From: Prostheceraeus crozeri
Taxonomy: Eukaryota; Platyhelminthes; Polycladida; Euryleptidae
NCBI GenBank assembly: GCA_907163375.1
Contig: CAJQUW010000533.1
Location: 310,001-374,000, forward strand
Reading direction: 5' to 3'
Length of the DNA: 64,000 bases
Part shown: positions 37,759 through 50,217 of the stretch, piece by piece
Position numbering within the stretch: the first letter of the stretch is position 1
Layout of the letters: the number at the start of each line of letters is the position of its first letter
Position numbers and translations under genes: made by a program
The notes under the pieces: generated by a model
Told to the model about the DNA's origin: nothing
What the model saw: only the letters and a program-made list of their open reading frames with translations
Databases searched by the model: none

Positions 37759-38185
37759 GTACTTCTATTCTTTCTCTCCCCCCCCATATTTCTGTTGTTG
37801 ACACCCGGAAGTGTTGCATCGTCAATGATCTTCTCTTGCTCCTACTTGTTCTCACTAACGTGGCATATCGTTGAGTGTGTAAAACTCCTCTTATCTGACT
37901 TGTAGAACATTTACAGCCTCAGAATTAGACAACTGCTCGTCATTTGTCTGTAGACAACAGTCACACGAAGTTCATGATCACATCTGTACCTTGTATTCTA
38001 ACTGAGCATCCAAGGGACCAATCCTTCATCCCAGGGTTCAGGTAAGACATCTCAGTTGTGTTGTAGTGTCACTCAGTGACAGATCAAGTTTATTCTAAAC
38101 CCAATGTGACTAACTATAGCGAAATCTGATGATTTTGGAAAACTTGAAAAATATGGGGGGAAAGAATAGAAATACATTGTTCTGC
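37757..38185. repeat. Inverted repeat of about 35 bp with 355-bp spacer
   Basis: TTCTATTCTTTCTCTCCCCC at about 37765 pairs with GGGGGGAAAGAATAGAAATA at about 38155, both flanked by CATTGTTCTG. With the hammerhead-like motif beside it, the pair may mark the ends of a small non-autonomous element. Confidence 0.45.
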
Positions 38186-38189
38186 TTAT

Positions 38190-39860
38190 GACAATAATAT
38201 CTAATATTTTCTTATTCCATAGTAATAGCGTTTTGCATTGTTTTTAGAATCACCGTATCATAATTTGAATGAAATGTCAAATATTATAGATGATTTAACT
38301 GCGACTTCATCATCAAATTGTCACGTCGTCAAGTTCATTGGATATCAATAGGCATTTTCCAAAGATATTTAATATTATAAAGGGCTAGATAGGAAATAGA
38401 CGTGTTTTTACCTTGTGTGCAACGAAACCAGTGAAAATCAGCTGATTTTGCATGAATTTGAAAATATTTGTAAGCGAGTAACAAATGTTCCTTTCCTTGC
38501 CTCTTTTTAGTAATTGCAGAACTAAAACGCATTTTGATAATAAATCAAGAAGTTTTTATATGTCTAAACAGCAACGTCCGAATTGCAACAAATAGGGCCT
38601 AAGAGTACAACATTCCACTTTTTCAGGTGTCTTGCAAAAACGTCTTCAGATGTAGATAAGAGCACTTCTGAAACAATTCTTTCAATTAGACTTTATTGCA
38701 TTATTTTATGGCAGTTGATTCTTAGATCTATGAACAGCGCATGTTTAGGAATAATACGAATGAAAACCGATTGCTTCACTTTCAGATGAAAGCAGAGTAA
38801 AGTTCACCTGCAATTTACCAGATGCATGACTAAATGACTTCTCTGAGCAGAATAATGAACCACGTCTTTACTTGTGATCATGCAGCCAAATCGCTTCTTT
38901 GTAATAAGTCCGGTATGGCTATGGTTGTACACGTATATCGTTGCTGTGCCTACTTGCACCGGCCCCAGGCACGATTGCCAAGCTTGGCAATATTATAACG
39001 TGTATATATAATTTTGTGGTAAGAAATTACATGATACAACAGAAAATTTGATATATTGGCTTAATTGGCTTAAGCAAATAAAAACAAACAACATATACCA
39101 ATATGATGCACATTGTCAACATCTTTGACATCGACAGACATGCGATGATCGATTCCAGTTGGCCTTAAAATGCCCTCTGTTAATTATTTGCAATAGATCC
39201 GTTTTGCATGTTTCAGCCTGGTAAATAACTCGAAGAGCGTTGTTGACATGGGTGAGCCATATCAATAGCCAATTCCTCAGTGTGATATTCGGATTCTCAC
39301 TGAAATTGTTTATGTCATGAATTCTACAGAGGTAGTTTAGTGTTTATCAAGTTATACCGCATCTGAATATTTTTTCTTCCAAATTGATAGTACTGCATTA
39401 AATTGTTGTATTACCGCTCTCATCTTTAACAATTTTTTCAGAGAAACTACTGAACGAATATTCTTGAAACTTATCATATAATATCAGTGAATTATGCGTT
39501 ACATCATGTGCCAGTTTCAAGCCTTTTTGTCGCATTGCACATCGCACAGCCGACAAAACAGCAATTTCGCTCCATTGCCGTAATGCTTTTTTTGCCACGA
39601 TAAGGCCCGTACTAAAATGGGTTCAAATTTAGGCATCTATTTCTCATCTAGCCTTTTAAGCAATTAAATATCTTTGGCATTTTCTGTGAAACTTGTCTGT
39701 TATTTTCGCCTTCTCTAGCGGAGCGCAATTTACATTGTAGAATACGCCTACGCATCTACTTTCTGTGCAACACATATGCCACTAGCATGTCAACTAATTT
39801 GTGATATGGCGTCTTTATATATATATATATGAAATAAAAATTAAAAACCAAAAGTCAGAT
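38190..39860. other. No gene seen
   Basis: No supported coding sequence. The open frames here are short and low in complexity. A (TA)n run lies at 39815-39829, just before the Penelope-like element. Confidence 0.5.
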
Positions 39861-39870
39861 GCCTGTAGAG

Positions 39871-39912
39871 TGCGGCCGGTTTCGATGTATTACTTTTTAC
39901 ATCTAATCATGC
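39871..39912 (-). ncRNA. Degenerate hammerhead-like motif downstream of the Penelope-like gene
   Basis: On the minus strand ATGATTA - GATGT ... ACATC (stem II) - GAAACCGGCC. The order matches a hammerhead core (CUGANGA, stem II, GAAA, minimal stem III) with core changes at two or more places. Position just 3' of the endonuclease matches where Penelope-like elements carry such ribozymes. Confidence 0.4.
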
Positions 39913-39972
39913 ACACAGAAAGTCAAAGTGACATGACAACTAATGATAAAATTACCAAAAAGCATATAGAAA

Positions 39973-40419
39973 TCATAAAGAGTTCAACAAAGGTTTTAAT
40001 TTGGAAATAAAATAGCTTTCTTCAGTCTTTCTGATGTACTTAGTGGCATTCCAAGAAAGCTGGAAAATTGGCAAAGCTTTGAATTTGATGGAATAGTCCT
40101 TCGCACAGATAGCTATATGTTTACTCACTGGTGGTGGGGCTTGAGCAGGATGTTTGATGTCATGTCTATGGACTGTTAGCCTATTCTTGAGTTGGTCCCC
40201 AGTCTGCCCAATGTAGTATTGTTGATAGCCCATGCAGCGGAGTACATATATCACGATGTTCGAATAGCAGTTCATGTTTCGCTTGATGTTGAATGTAGTG
40301 TCGTGGAAATGGAATGTTGTCCCTTCTATAATGTGAAAACAGCATTTACATTTTTTATCGTCACATTTCGTTACTCCTTTAAGTTCCTCTTTCTTATTTC
40401 TTCTTAATAGTGATAACAA
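39973..40419 (-). CDS. GIY-YIG endonuclease domain of the Penelope-like element
   Basis: 148 residues: Cys-rich linker CDDKKCKCCFHIIEGTTFHF, then IVIYVLRCMGYQQYYIGQTG (the VIY..C...YIGQT form of GIY-YIG), DQLKNRLTVHRHDIKHPAQA with the conserved Arg and His, and a C-terminal KTEESYFISKLKPLLN with the Glu. Known role: nicks target DNA for target-primed reverse transcription. Open in this piece. Confidence 0.85.
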   Translation of the reverse strand: MLSLLRRNKKEELKGVTKCDDKKCKCCFHIIEGTTFHFHDTTFNIKRNMNCYSNIVIYVLRCMGYQQYYIGQTGDQLKNRLTVHRHDIKHPAQAPPPVSKHIAICAKDYSIKFKALPIFQLSWNATKYIRKTEESYFISKLKPLLNSL

Positions 40420-41037
40420 TTATTTTGGTTGTCTGTAAGCGGCTTGAATGGCATAACAGTTAAAAAGCTTTAGCATTTGCAAATTGTCAAATGAGGGCCG
40501 CATCACTTTCATAAAACATCTTGGGTTGTTCGGGTTGTACGTGTGAACAAAACGAATTGACTTAACACTTATAGTTTTATTATTTGATTCTGATTTCAGA
40601 GTTCTTGTAAGTGGTCTTACTATTGACCCCACAATCAATTGTTATGGATAACCTAGTTTCTTCAAGTTTTCTTTAAGTTTCAAAGTTCGTAAATTAAGTG
40701 CCTCGTTTTCCGAAACTATCCTCCTTAGACGATTAGCCAAGTTGAATGGAATATTCCTCAAAATGTGTTTCGGATGGCACGATAGGTACATATAAATTGC
40801 TGTCTGTAGGTTTATGATAAACATCAGTTTGGATTCTATTATGTTTCCCATATATTTTAACGTCGAGGAAATGAATACTTGTGGAGTTTTCTTCCATTGT
40901 AAATTTTATGCTGCTATGTAATGTGTTCAAGCACTGATATAAAAATGCAATGTCACCAAATTCTCGCGGCCAAATAATGAAACAATCGTTCAGGTAACGT
41001 ATCCATTTTCCTTTAAACGACTCACATTGAGTACCTG

Positions 41038-41830
41038 TTAAGTTAACCTTTCCTTCATTTTCTCGTATAATGTAATTTCCAAATATCCCAACACTAAGTT
41101 AGCATAAGCTGGGGCACATTTCGTCCCCATGGCCGTTCCAAAAATTTGCTTGTATAGCCCATCATCAAATGTAAAGATATTATTGTTCAAAATCAAGCTG
41201 ATTCCCTTCAATATGAAATCATTTGTAAATCTATTTGGAATCAGATGTCTCTTTTCTATCAACCAACATTCCAGTGCCTCTAAACCCAAGGTGTGAGGAA
41301 TGCTTGTGTATAGCGATTGGATATCGAAAGTGGCTGGAATCTCACCATTTATAGAAGTTGGCAATTTACTTAGAAAATCAAAAGAATCTCTACAGAAACT
41401 CGGGATGCAAACTGCTGCAGGCTGAAGAATGATGTCTATCAGTTCATTTAAGCGACTGGTTGGGGAGTTAACGTTACTTATAATCGGTCTAAAATTGATG
41501 GTAGGAATTTTGTATTTCATATATCCATACTTGTCTACTGGAAGATTTCTCAGTAAATCTATTTTCTTGTGGATTTTAGGCAATCCATACTGATTTGATG
41601 TAGAAGGGTGAAAATGTGACAAGTAAGAAAATTCTTTCCGAGTTAATGAATTCTTCTGCTTGTCGGACAAATTCTTTATTTTATTCAGCGTAGAGTAAAC
41701 ATTATACTTCTCCAATTTTTCATAAGTTGCATGATCTGTTAAATGATCCTTTTTAATCTTTTGCGTGTAAAACATGTTGTCTGAGATGACGAAAGCTCCC
41801 CCCTTATCAATCAGCCTTAGTTATGTGGAT
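41038..41830 (-). pseudogene. Penelope-like reverse transcriptase
   Basis: Landmarks: QYGLPKIHKKIDLLRNLPVD, NFRPIISNVNSPTSRLNELI, ATFDIQSLYTSIPHTLGLEA (catalytic Asp in FDIQSLYTSIP) and FGTAMGTKCAPAYANLVLGY (the MGT...P..AN motif). Downstream pieces at 40733-40930 (TSIHFLDVKIYGKHNRIQTD; VYHKPTDSNLY) and 40420-40640 belong to the same protein and are separated by frame breaks. Confidence 0.85.
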
Positions 41831-42812
41831 ATTTTCATCGTTTCTTAAATCATTCAAAGTTATATTTTCGTCAAGTGATAAGTTATGTTTTTTGTCAGAT
41901 TACTTCGATCGGTTTGCTCCTTTTTATTAGAAACATTCATTAAATGAATAAGTTCTAGTTCCTTATTACATTTAGGGGGCTCAAAATTGTTATTTTTATA
42001 ATTAAGATCCAAAGAATCATCAACTAATCCTTAAAGTGATCAATTATGCGCAGTTTGCGATGATAATCATGCATTTCATTATCTAAAATATTATTAGTCT
42101 TATTAGGCATGGGAGTAAACTTGCACCCTCTTGACAGTAACATCCGAGCACTCTCGTTTAGTTCCACAGATGAGATGTTTAACGTAGAGATATAATTTAG
42201 TCTAAAAAAGCTTGATTATTACTGTTTTCAAAGTATTGCAAATTTGAGTCATTACCCTCCAAGTTTTCAGAATAATTATCAATATTATTTCTGTTCCATT
42301 GTTCATTTAATGTTTCATTTAATTGATCATTAACTCTTTCGTCATTACTCGGTCAATATATACTGTATATGGAAGACAAAGCGAAAGCCAAAAGTAAATA
42401 TTTATGATGTGGAATTTTGCTATCCGCGATTTAGTCATGAATTTGTCATGGCGATGTTAATTTTTTTGGGTAAATATACTGGCAGTAGTCTAATAGATAC
42501 ACGCACTTTATAGATAGACAATAAGCTGATAAAAGGCCAAGGATGAAAGGTAACGCTGGCAAAGTTAAGTAGAAAAGCAGAAAATGTTTAAAACTAGCAT
42601 GCTCAAAATTGATTGTCAGTTTATCTCCTCATGTAGCAACCACCTTATTCTTCATGAGATTTTTTTATGGGGGGAGCAGATTTATGTTATCTAGTTCTAC
42701 ACAATATATATATGCATGTTTATTTACAAAAGAAGTGAAAATCGAGAAAGTCAGAGTTAAATGAGACAGAGATGAAGTTAATAATAGTAGCAAATATGCA
42801 CATGTTTTACAA

Positions 42813-43374
42813 TCATGTAAGCCTACTCGTAAAATTTGCAATCGAACATGTCAATGGGATAAACGAGTTTAGACGTCTGGATGTTGAGCAATAAGGCATG
42901 CGAAAGTGGTTGCTTCTTGGTAGACGCTCCGGAACCAGATGATGTTGAGGATGAGATTCACTTTTACATTTAAATAATAATTTGAGGGCTAAATTCTGTT
43001 GAGTCGAAGCAAAGTCTTTCATAGGTGTACATGTGCAGTACTCATGACATATAGTCCAATGAGGACGTCTAGGAAACTTATTCACTTTGTTGACATCATC
43101 ATAGCGTAAGTTTCCAAACAGAGGAGAACAGTATAGAGACACGGAAAGAGCAATCGCATTTGAAGACATTAAACAGTTGTTGTTTTGAAACAAACGGCTT
43201 TAGGGATCGGATAGCAAACAAACGTCGATTTCCAGTTCGGATAACATTCGAAAAATGCTCACTCCAAGTCAGTCTACTTGTCCAAGTGACACCAAGAATG
43301 ATGAGAGACTCAGCCAGCTCAGTTTCACTATAGAGAAGCAGAGGGCCAGCAAGATTTTGACGTTTGATTATCAT
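42813..43374 (-). pseudogene. LINE reverse-transcriptase C-terminal fragment, leftward
   Basis: Two pieces of one decayed LINE 3' end: ESLIILGVTWTSRLTWSEHF, SNVIRTGNRRLFAIRSLKPF in 43099-43374, then SESHPQHHLVPERLPRSNHF, RMPYCSTSRRLNSFIPLTCS in 42813-43193, the usual CR1/L2-type C-terminus. The frame changes between them near 43150-43190. Similar in kind to the fragment at 35540-35965 but opposite in orientation. Confidence 0.7.
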
Positions 43375-43379
43375 TTGTC

Positions 43380-45810
43380 GGCTCTCGGTAAGATATTACG
43401 ATAAAAAAACAATTCGGTTCTTTATGCATGTACACATTTAAAAAGGAATGCATTGTCTCCCACGAATCTCGATGTGATTAACAAATTCATTTTTCTGTAT
43501 ATCAAAATGAATCTAGTGATATACCTAATGCATAAAACTACAAATTTTATACAAACCTAATTTCCAACGTTTACTAATTCATTACAAGAATTAGTGAAGA
43601 ACTTACAATTTTCTGCAATTGAAATAACGATGATTTTAATTTCAAAGCGCTATTTCAAGTAACAATATCAACTTGGATTTCAAAACCGATGCCTCTCTCG
43701 GAGAGAGCATACACGAAATAGTTATACCCTATTACGTTGTGACACATTGGATAATATTTTAGAAGATTTGTGGGGTGAGGGGGTGACATAAAGCCGCCCT
43801 TCCCCTAATGCTTCACCGACAAGAAAAGCCTGATGCCAATAAGGTTAACTGAAACCTTTAAATATCGGTAATTGATGAGTAAACTTGAAATATTCACAGC
43901 GAAAGCAGATTGATAACAGAAGTCTATAATCATCCTGTCTGTCTGTACCCATGGCTTGCTAGATAAGCCAATACGAATACTACCATGCCGGATAGCGACA
44001 AGGATAAGTAAGTAGGGCCTACTAAGTAGGTCGACATCGTCGAAGTTGCGTCATAAAAGAAAGATGACAGTAGGCAATTTTATTTTCTGCCTTTGAATCA
44101 GACTTTCATTTTGAGGAGCAAGAGATATGCTTGGAAATTTATAGATCTTATCACAATATCGCATCAAGTATTACTGAGTGGTTTTCAATGCGAAAGTCAC
44201 CTCATCGGTTCGCTAATACTTAGATATCTAATAATTCAAAAAAATTTCTAACAAAAAATAAAAAATCATACAATCGCCAAAAGACGCAAAGTTTGATGAT
44301 AATTGAGGTGGAAGTGCAGGTGCATAATTGATTGTCATCGTATTTACTTGCTCTTCTTGTAAAAATAATAAAACATACAGTTATTGTTACAATAAATATC
44401 TCAAGTTGACTGCATGTACATGTATATTTGAGAAAAATGCCTACGTGTAGGCACTTTTCATCTATGATAGAAATGAACAGAGTGACCACAAATCACCATG
44501 GCGTCTTCAGACATCACATACTTTGTTCATGCGGCCAGTTACACCGAAATGGAAGGAATTCACCTACTCATGTATTCAGTTTTGTACAAAGCAACAAAAC
44601 GTCCATTTTATTTTTTTCATAACAAAATTTGAATAGTTTGATTTTGAAAAAGCATAGTTTCTTAAGTTTTCTTTCAATCTCTCTGAAACCTTCAACGCAT
44701 AGAATTCAGCGTATTTCAATACTTAACGATGCATAGTGCTAGCGACCTCACAGGTAGCATAATTTAGTGCTAGCTCTACTTAACGGAATTTATAAAGCAT
44801 TTCAGTGAAACCGGTTTTCCAACTTTTCTTCATTCGAGTTGTTCTTTGGGTTTCGGAGTGAGGGTCTTGAAAATAGCAGGACCGTACTATTTTCCATTAA
44901 TTATATTTAGCTAAAGAATGAATTCTATTTGATTGACCAACAGAAAGATGCCCTTTCATGCACATTGTGTCCTTTTGGCAACATTTCGGCCCACATTTTT
45001 TTGGGACGGCAATGTTGATCCCAAAGCGATAGAAACTTGTAGCCAAAGGAGAGAAGACATCAAAGCGATTTTAGTAGCATCATTCCAAACTTCACACAAA
45101 ATTGCATTACTTCCTCTAAATTCATGACATAGGTAGACTTACCGGTAAAGGCATTATCTGTAGGTAGGCGTACACTCTTCTTGCCGATCAAGTAATCCAT
45201 GTCTTGCACGCATGCGCCTTTTCATGCAATTTCTTGTACAGAAGGCATACGTTCCTAAAATTCCTGTGACATTTTGCTGTATGTACAGTCAGTAGATGAG
45301 CTTATAGGCGATTTATTTCATTTTCTAAAGATTTCATCTGTTTTGTTTTCAGCACAGAAAAGAGTGTACCGATCGCATTGTGACTACGACTATCAACCGA
45401 CTCTGTTTTACACTTGCTGCTGTCTACCCTGCCCTGTTCGACATCTCTTACGCTACTGTTTACCAGAACTGGGTAACTGAAACATGCTGTTTTTTTCAAT
45501 TGCTCTATTGTTTCTGGTCAACATTTGGATATGTTGGTTTATGAATAAAATAAAAACTACGGAAATGAGTAAATGTTTTCAGATAGAACTGTATCTGTTG
45601 GATTTCTATGTGATTGCTCAATAAATGGCAGGCTTGCCATGGCATGGGTCTTGGATTCCTATTAGCCTATTTCCCAATAATTTCCCACAAACTTAAAAAT
45701 AAAATCTCAAAATTACTACAGAGGCTCCAGGCTAGGCATGAGGAACATGCATACACTCACGAGTGCTATTTGAAGGTGTTATGCTGGAAATTATGCTATC
45801 AGGGTGAGCG
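43380..45810. other. No gene seen
   Basis: AT-rich DNA without supported coding sequence or clear repeats. GTAGGGCCTACTAAGTAGG near 44010 is a short imperfect palindrome of the AGGCCTAC kind. Confidence 0.5.
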
Positions 45811-45814
45811 GAAA

Positions 45815-46608
45815 GTCTCTCCTTGATTTCAAAAGCCTGTAGTCTCAAGGCAAATATATTTTTAAGTCTAATTTTTCGTCTCATAATTAAGAATGCAGCA
45901 AAATTTTATGCCAAAACAAGCATTTTGATCCACTATAATCTATTTAGTCACAGCAATTGCTCAAAATGACCTCCATCAACTGACACACAAAGATCAAGTA
46001 TTTTCTCGAACGACTGAAAAGCAGAGTGAAATGAAAGTAAACTTCTGTTCTCTTGATTTCATATCATATTTTTCAGCACTAACACACATCTGAGTGAATC
46101 GTATTAATCAAAAGCAGACAATATGAATCCAACTATTCGATTTATTTTGACAATAGATATTTGATCACAATGGTTTTACAGATAGCACAGAAGCATTTAA
46201 AAGCATAGATATCTGGACGACATTGGTGTCGTTAGTCTAGGCACATGCATTTCAATCTGGTCGCTTTGAAGCCGGTCAGCTATGTTCTCTATCGCATTGG
46301 CACATTAGAATCATCAAAAGCTTACAACACCTGGTTGCTTCCAAGAAATAGAATCCAAAAGGACATTCACTTCAGCATAAACTTAGACAGTGTTTGCAAG
46401 CTTTTAACTCATTCATTTATATTTTCGTATTTCATTGGCTCAATTTTGTACGAAAGCATCTCCAACCCTTGAGCGATTGAATAGATTGTAGTAGATCAAA
46501 ATGCTTGTTTTGATATAAAACTTTGGTACATTCTTAATTATGAGACGAAGAATTAGACTTAAAAATATATTTGCTTTGAAACTACAGGCTTTTGAAATCA
46601 AGGAGAGA
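45815..46608. mobile_element. Short DNA transposon with about 125-bp terminal inverted repeats
   Basis: GTCTCTCCTTGATTTCAAAA at 45815 pairs with its complement ending at 46608, and similarity runs about 125 bp inward on each side with scattered mismatches. The interior is about 540 bp and carries only the tail of a transposase, so it is a non-autonomous or internally deleted copy. Flanks show no clear TA or longer duplication. Arm divergence of roughly 10-15% suggests an old copy. Confidence 0.75.
45948..46025 (-). pseudogene. Transposase C-terminal tail
   Basis: Minus strand reads AFQSFEKILDLCVSVDGGHF then EQLL and a stop at 45948. The C...DGGHFE.LL ending is common at the C-terminus of mariner/IS630-like and related DDE transposases. 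Only about 25 codons remain; the catalytic part is missing. Confidence 0.5.
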
Positions 46609-46609
46609 C

Positions 46610-48045
46610 ATTGACGATTTTGATATTTCAGTTTGTAAATTACATTTTCATACAATTGTAACTCGAGATGCAGCAACGACTCGCTATGCGTAACCACGTC
46701 ACGCTTTTTAGAGTAGAGTGACATCCCACATGTCGGTTATAATTCCTAGCATTTGTTCAGTAAGTATTGCAAGACAGAATCTTTATTGATGTGCGTGCGT
46801 ACGGTGGTCAGATGTCTTCCATAATATTCACACTCACATAATGATGATTAAACAATTTCTCCAAAAATCACTGAATTTTGTAAATACACTAATGCATACT
46901 TATCTATTTATTCATCTCCTCATAGGTTCCAACTTTTTCGGGTGGTTCAAAATCACAACAAATAAAGAGACATTTGCGTCATTAGCAATCATATTTGGTC
47001 AGATGCATTCGGGCAGCTACAGTTGGTCATATATTCATTACACACAGTTCACAATTATTCTCCAATCATCTATGTCCTCTGCGATCTTTATCACCCAACA
47101 AAGTCCTTCCATAGCATCTTCAGACGCCCGCGTCTTCTCCTGCCTTTCAATTACGATGCTTCTGACCTTTTCAGTAGTGTGTGACTTGTCCACCTAGGCG
47201 ATCCTTGATCTTCCTTGTTATCGTCTTCTGCAGCCCTGCATTCTAAAATCATTTCACATTTCTTATTTCGATCTTCCGAGGCCCGCATATTCTCCTTTTT
47301 CACTTGCTCTTGGCCATTTGAAATTTCGTCATCTGTCTCTTCGTTTACGGCAGTGTTTCCACTAAGTGCATGCTGGAAAAGCAACAAAAGTGACTGCAGT
47401 CGACTGAATAATATGAACAAGATCAAGTAAGCATTCACGTTACAAGTAATCATATTTAGGGAGAAACTGAAATAGCTTTCTAGCTTTTCTGTGATTTAAT
47501 ATAGGCCTACACGCATTCTGCTAACTCTAAAACGACAAAAAAAATTTTCTTTATTATTATTAATTCAAATATATATTTAATCCCCAATAAGAAAAAATGA
47601 TCGGGTGCTCATAGAAATCCGACATTTCACATTGTTCAAGTTAGAGAGACAAGAATGGACAACAGGTGTTTGTTGAAGATAACTTCAGCTGGTGGTTTAG
47701 GCACTAATCTATCTCAATGGCCACTTTCATAGCGTCACATCGCAGTAAAATTGGCAAAAAACTCATTTTCATAGCCTTTCTGTTTTACTGATTATGCGTT
47801 TTCTAAGTTGCGAAACAGGAAATTTAACGTATTCTGGTTTCTCAATGCAACTTTGTTGGACTGGAGCTAATACCCTAAGTTACAGACTTAGTTAGTCTAA
47901 CTTAGCGCATTACACATTGACAATTTCCATTTGATCTTGAGTCAAGAGTTCATAAAAAGTGTTATTATTGTCATGTTAAAAATCGTCTTCATTGTGCCAA
48001 TTTAACCACGATGTGAAGCAAGGAAAATAATCAATGTTGCTAGAT
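46610..48045. other. No supported gene; possible old retroelement remains
   Basis: Minus-strand frames near 47020-47450 hold repeated ASED/RQEKTR-type charged sequence (ASEDAMEGLCWVIKIAEDID, DDWRIIVNCV) that recalls the extreme C-terminus of some LINE proteins, but this is too weak to name. Confidence 0.35.
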
Positions 48046-49430
48046 AGTAGTAAGTAAAACTCCACTTCTGGATAGCGCAAGATGGCCGCCATCGCTGACG
48101 TCCCCCCCCCTCTGGCACGGCAGAGTGTCGTGGTCGGCCGCCGTGGTGCTTCGGGTCTGAGTCCCCCCCCTCTGGAACGACAGAGGTTGTGGTCTGTCGT
48201 GGTGTGCCGGCCAGGTGGGTTCACGTTCACAACATGTTCGCTGACTCCCCCCCCCTCTGCAACGACAGAGTGTGAGACTCGGGTGAGTTGGTCCGACCGC
48301 CTGGTTGACGTGGGCGACCGTCTAGGTTGACGTGGGCGACCGCCAGGATTAGTCTTGAGGCTATAGTGTGTGATGTTTTTCGTGCAATCTGCTGAATGTT
48401 GGGTTGTAAAATGGGTTGTTTCGAGTGGAAGGAGTGGTCGGATGAGAAAACGGAGGTCGGATTCGTATTCAGCGTGAAATTCTGCATCGGTAGGGTGAGT
48501 TTCAAGTCAATCGGTGAGAAAAAATTTTCAACATTTTTCGAAAAACGACAGAGTTAGAATTTGGGACGTTTTGGTGTGTAGCGTCAAAACGAAGCATCGG
48601 ATGAGAAAACGGAGGTCAGATTCGGATTCAGCGTGAAATTCTGCATCGGTAGGGTGAGTTTCAAGTCAATCGGAGAGAAAAAATTTTCGGCTGACGTCCC
48701 CCCCCCTGGACAGCTTGCTTCGATTTTGGCTTCCAGTGGACGGATTTTGTCGTGCGATAGCTCGTTTGAAAGCTAAGAGTGAGACAAATTCAGTGAAAGA
48801 ATCGGCTTGTTCCTATCTGTCTTCGTTCAAAAGTTAGAGCGGTTACAAGATTTTAGGTCGGAGCTCGCTTACTTGAAAAAAATCCTAAGTGTCAGAGTGA
48901 CTTTGTATGGGTAAAATTTTGAAAATTTTCCAAAGTGTGGAATTTCGACCTGGGACCGCCACCAAAACATTTTTCATCAAATTTCACTGACCCCCCCCCC
49001 CCGACAGCAATCTTCTAACTTTGGTTCCAGTGGACGGATTTTGTCGTGCGATAGCTCGTTTGAAAGCTAAGAGTGAGACAAATTCAGTGAAAGAATCGGC
49101 TTGTTCCTATCTGTCTTCGTTCAAAAGTTAGAGCGGTTACAAGATTTTAGGTCGGAGCTCGCTTACTTGAAAAAATCCTAAGTGTCAGAGTGACTTTGTA
49201 TGGGTAAAATTTTGAAAATTTTCCAAAGTGTGGAATTTCGACCTGGGACCGTCACCAAAACATTTTTCATCAAATTTCTCTGAATGAGGGGGGGGAGGGG
49301 GGGTCAGTGAAATTTGATGAAAAATGTTTTGGTAAAGGTCCCAGGTCGAAATTCGGAAGTTTTAAATTTTTCAAAATTTTCACCACACTGGAGCTCTCAC
49401 ACTTAGGAATTTTTTCACTTGTGGCATGTT
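48046..49430. repeat. Left terminal region of element 2 with nested tandem and inverted repeats
   Basis: Contains three CCCCCCCC-CTCTG-[GC] A-rich motifs with ACGACAGAG (48105-48270), two copies of GGTTGACGTGGGCGACCG (48302-48340), a 160-bp-spaced repeat of AATTCTGCATCGGTAGGGTG (about 48447-48530 and 48607-48690), a near-identical direct duplication of about 260 bp (48731-48990 and 49025-49284), and a foldback in which 49304-49380 is the complement of 49200-49284 around a G-run. No gene is supported inside; the reading frames here are repeat by-products. Confidence 0.8.
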
Positions 49431-49589
49431 ACATGCACATGTGCTGACGGACCAACTTCCCGTGGTCATATGAGAATGGTTCAGGTGTCATATTGTAAAG
49501 AATGATGAGACGAATCGTTTGTAACAAACCGCATGTCGCTACGATGAATACTTTCGGAGATAGAGCCATTTTAAGTTTTCTTCCGAGCA

Positions 49590-49597
49590 TATATAAA
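49590..49597 (+). promoter_or_regulatory. TATA box, first left-arm gene of element 2
   Basis: GAGCATATATAAACCCCCG, 42 bp before the splice donor at 49639; equivalent to 9834 in element 1. Confidence 0.65.
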
Positions 49598-49638
49598 CCC
49601 CCGACAACGTAAGTCTGATCACTTCATCGAAAGACGAG

Positions 49639-50196
49639 GTAAGCGACGGTCGTCGCTCTGAGCTCCCGATATCGGGTGTTTCAAAGGACTCTATCTTTTG
49701 AAGTAGGCAAGCTATCTTCTTACTTCAAAGTTTGTATGATAGAGTTTGATAGTGTCTTTACTACTGATAAAATTTTTTAAAAGTAGTATGAGTAGTAAAA
49801 TGCGGAATTTTTTAAAAATTCTTAATTTTCAGTTTTTTCAAAGTTTTAACATATAGACTAAGGTTTTCAAGTATCCTGAGTTCAAATCTGCTATCAGATA
49901 TAAAATTTAACTAAGTCTAAGGCAGCTTTGAGGGGTTAGATACCAGCTACTGATCACTACCTTTGACTCGGCGTTCCTGTTACCACTTCGGGGCAGTGAC
50001 AATGATGTCTTCAGCTGTAAAGAGCGGGTATCGGGGAAGATCTCTCACTTCCCTAGTGATCAGTACAAGGCCTTCGGGCTGTCGACGGGATCGAGTGCCA
50101 CTCACTACACTCAAATCTATCATTCCTCACTAAGTGTTATGCTTTAGTCTGTATACTACATGATTCCAAACTTATACAATTTTCATTATCTTACAG
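49639..50196 (+). other. Predicted leader intron, first left-arm gene of element 2
   Basis: Donor GACGAG|GTAAGC, acceptor TTTTCATTATCTTACAG. The start ATG 50218 then follows in exon 2. Same layout as element 1, though the intron sequence is not closely conserved. Confidence 0.55.
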
Positions 50197-50217
50197 TTAA
50201 CGATAAAATCGCAGCCA

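Larger units (their letters stand above)
39865..42250 (-). mobile_element. Penelope-like retroelement, leftward, decayed
   Basis: A reverse transcriptase of Penelope type followed by a GIY-YIG endonuclease, the defining order of this class. The N-terminal part near 42000-42150 reads LSRGCKFTPMPNKTNNILDN and YHRKLRIIDHF; near 41800 lies DKGGAFVISDN. The frame is interrupted several times between about 40420 and 42200. A degenerate hammerhead-like motif lies at its 3' side. No long terminal direct repeats were recognised. Confidence 0.85.

Noticed and set aside
44220-45499. Several 60-90 codon frames in the inter-element DNA
   Set aside because: Short, no shared features, no homologous copy in the window, many stops around; treated as random.
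46841-47453. A 118-codon rightward and a 100-codon leftward frame
   Set aside because: Composition is not gene-like, there are no splice or start signals, and similarity to a LINE C-terminus is too weak to name.
48082-48505. Proline/arginine-rich open frames (PPPLARQSVVVGRRG and similar)
   Set aside because: By-products of GC-rich terminal repeats with C-runs; no homologous reading is kept in element 1.
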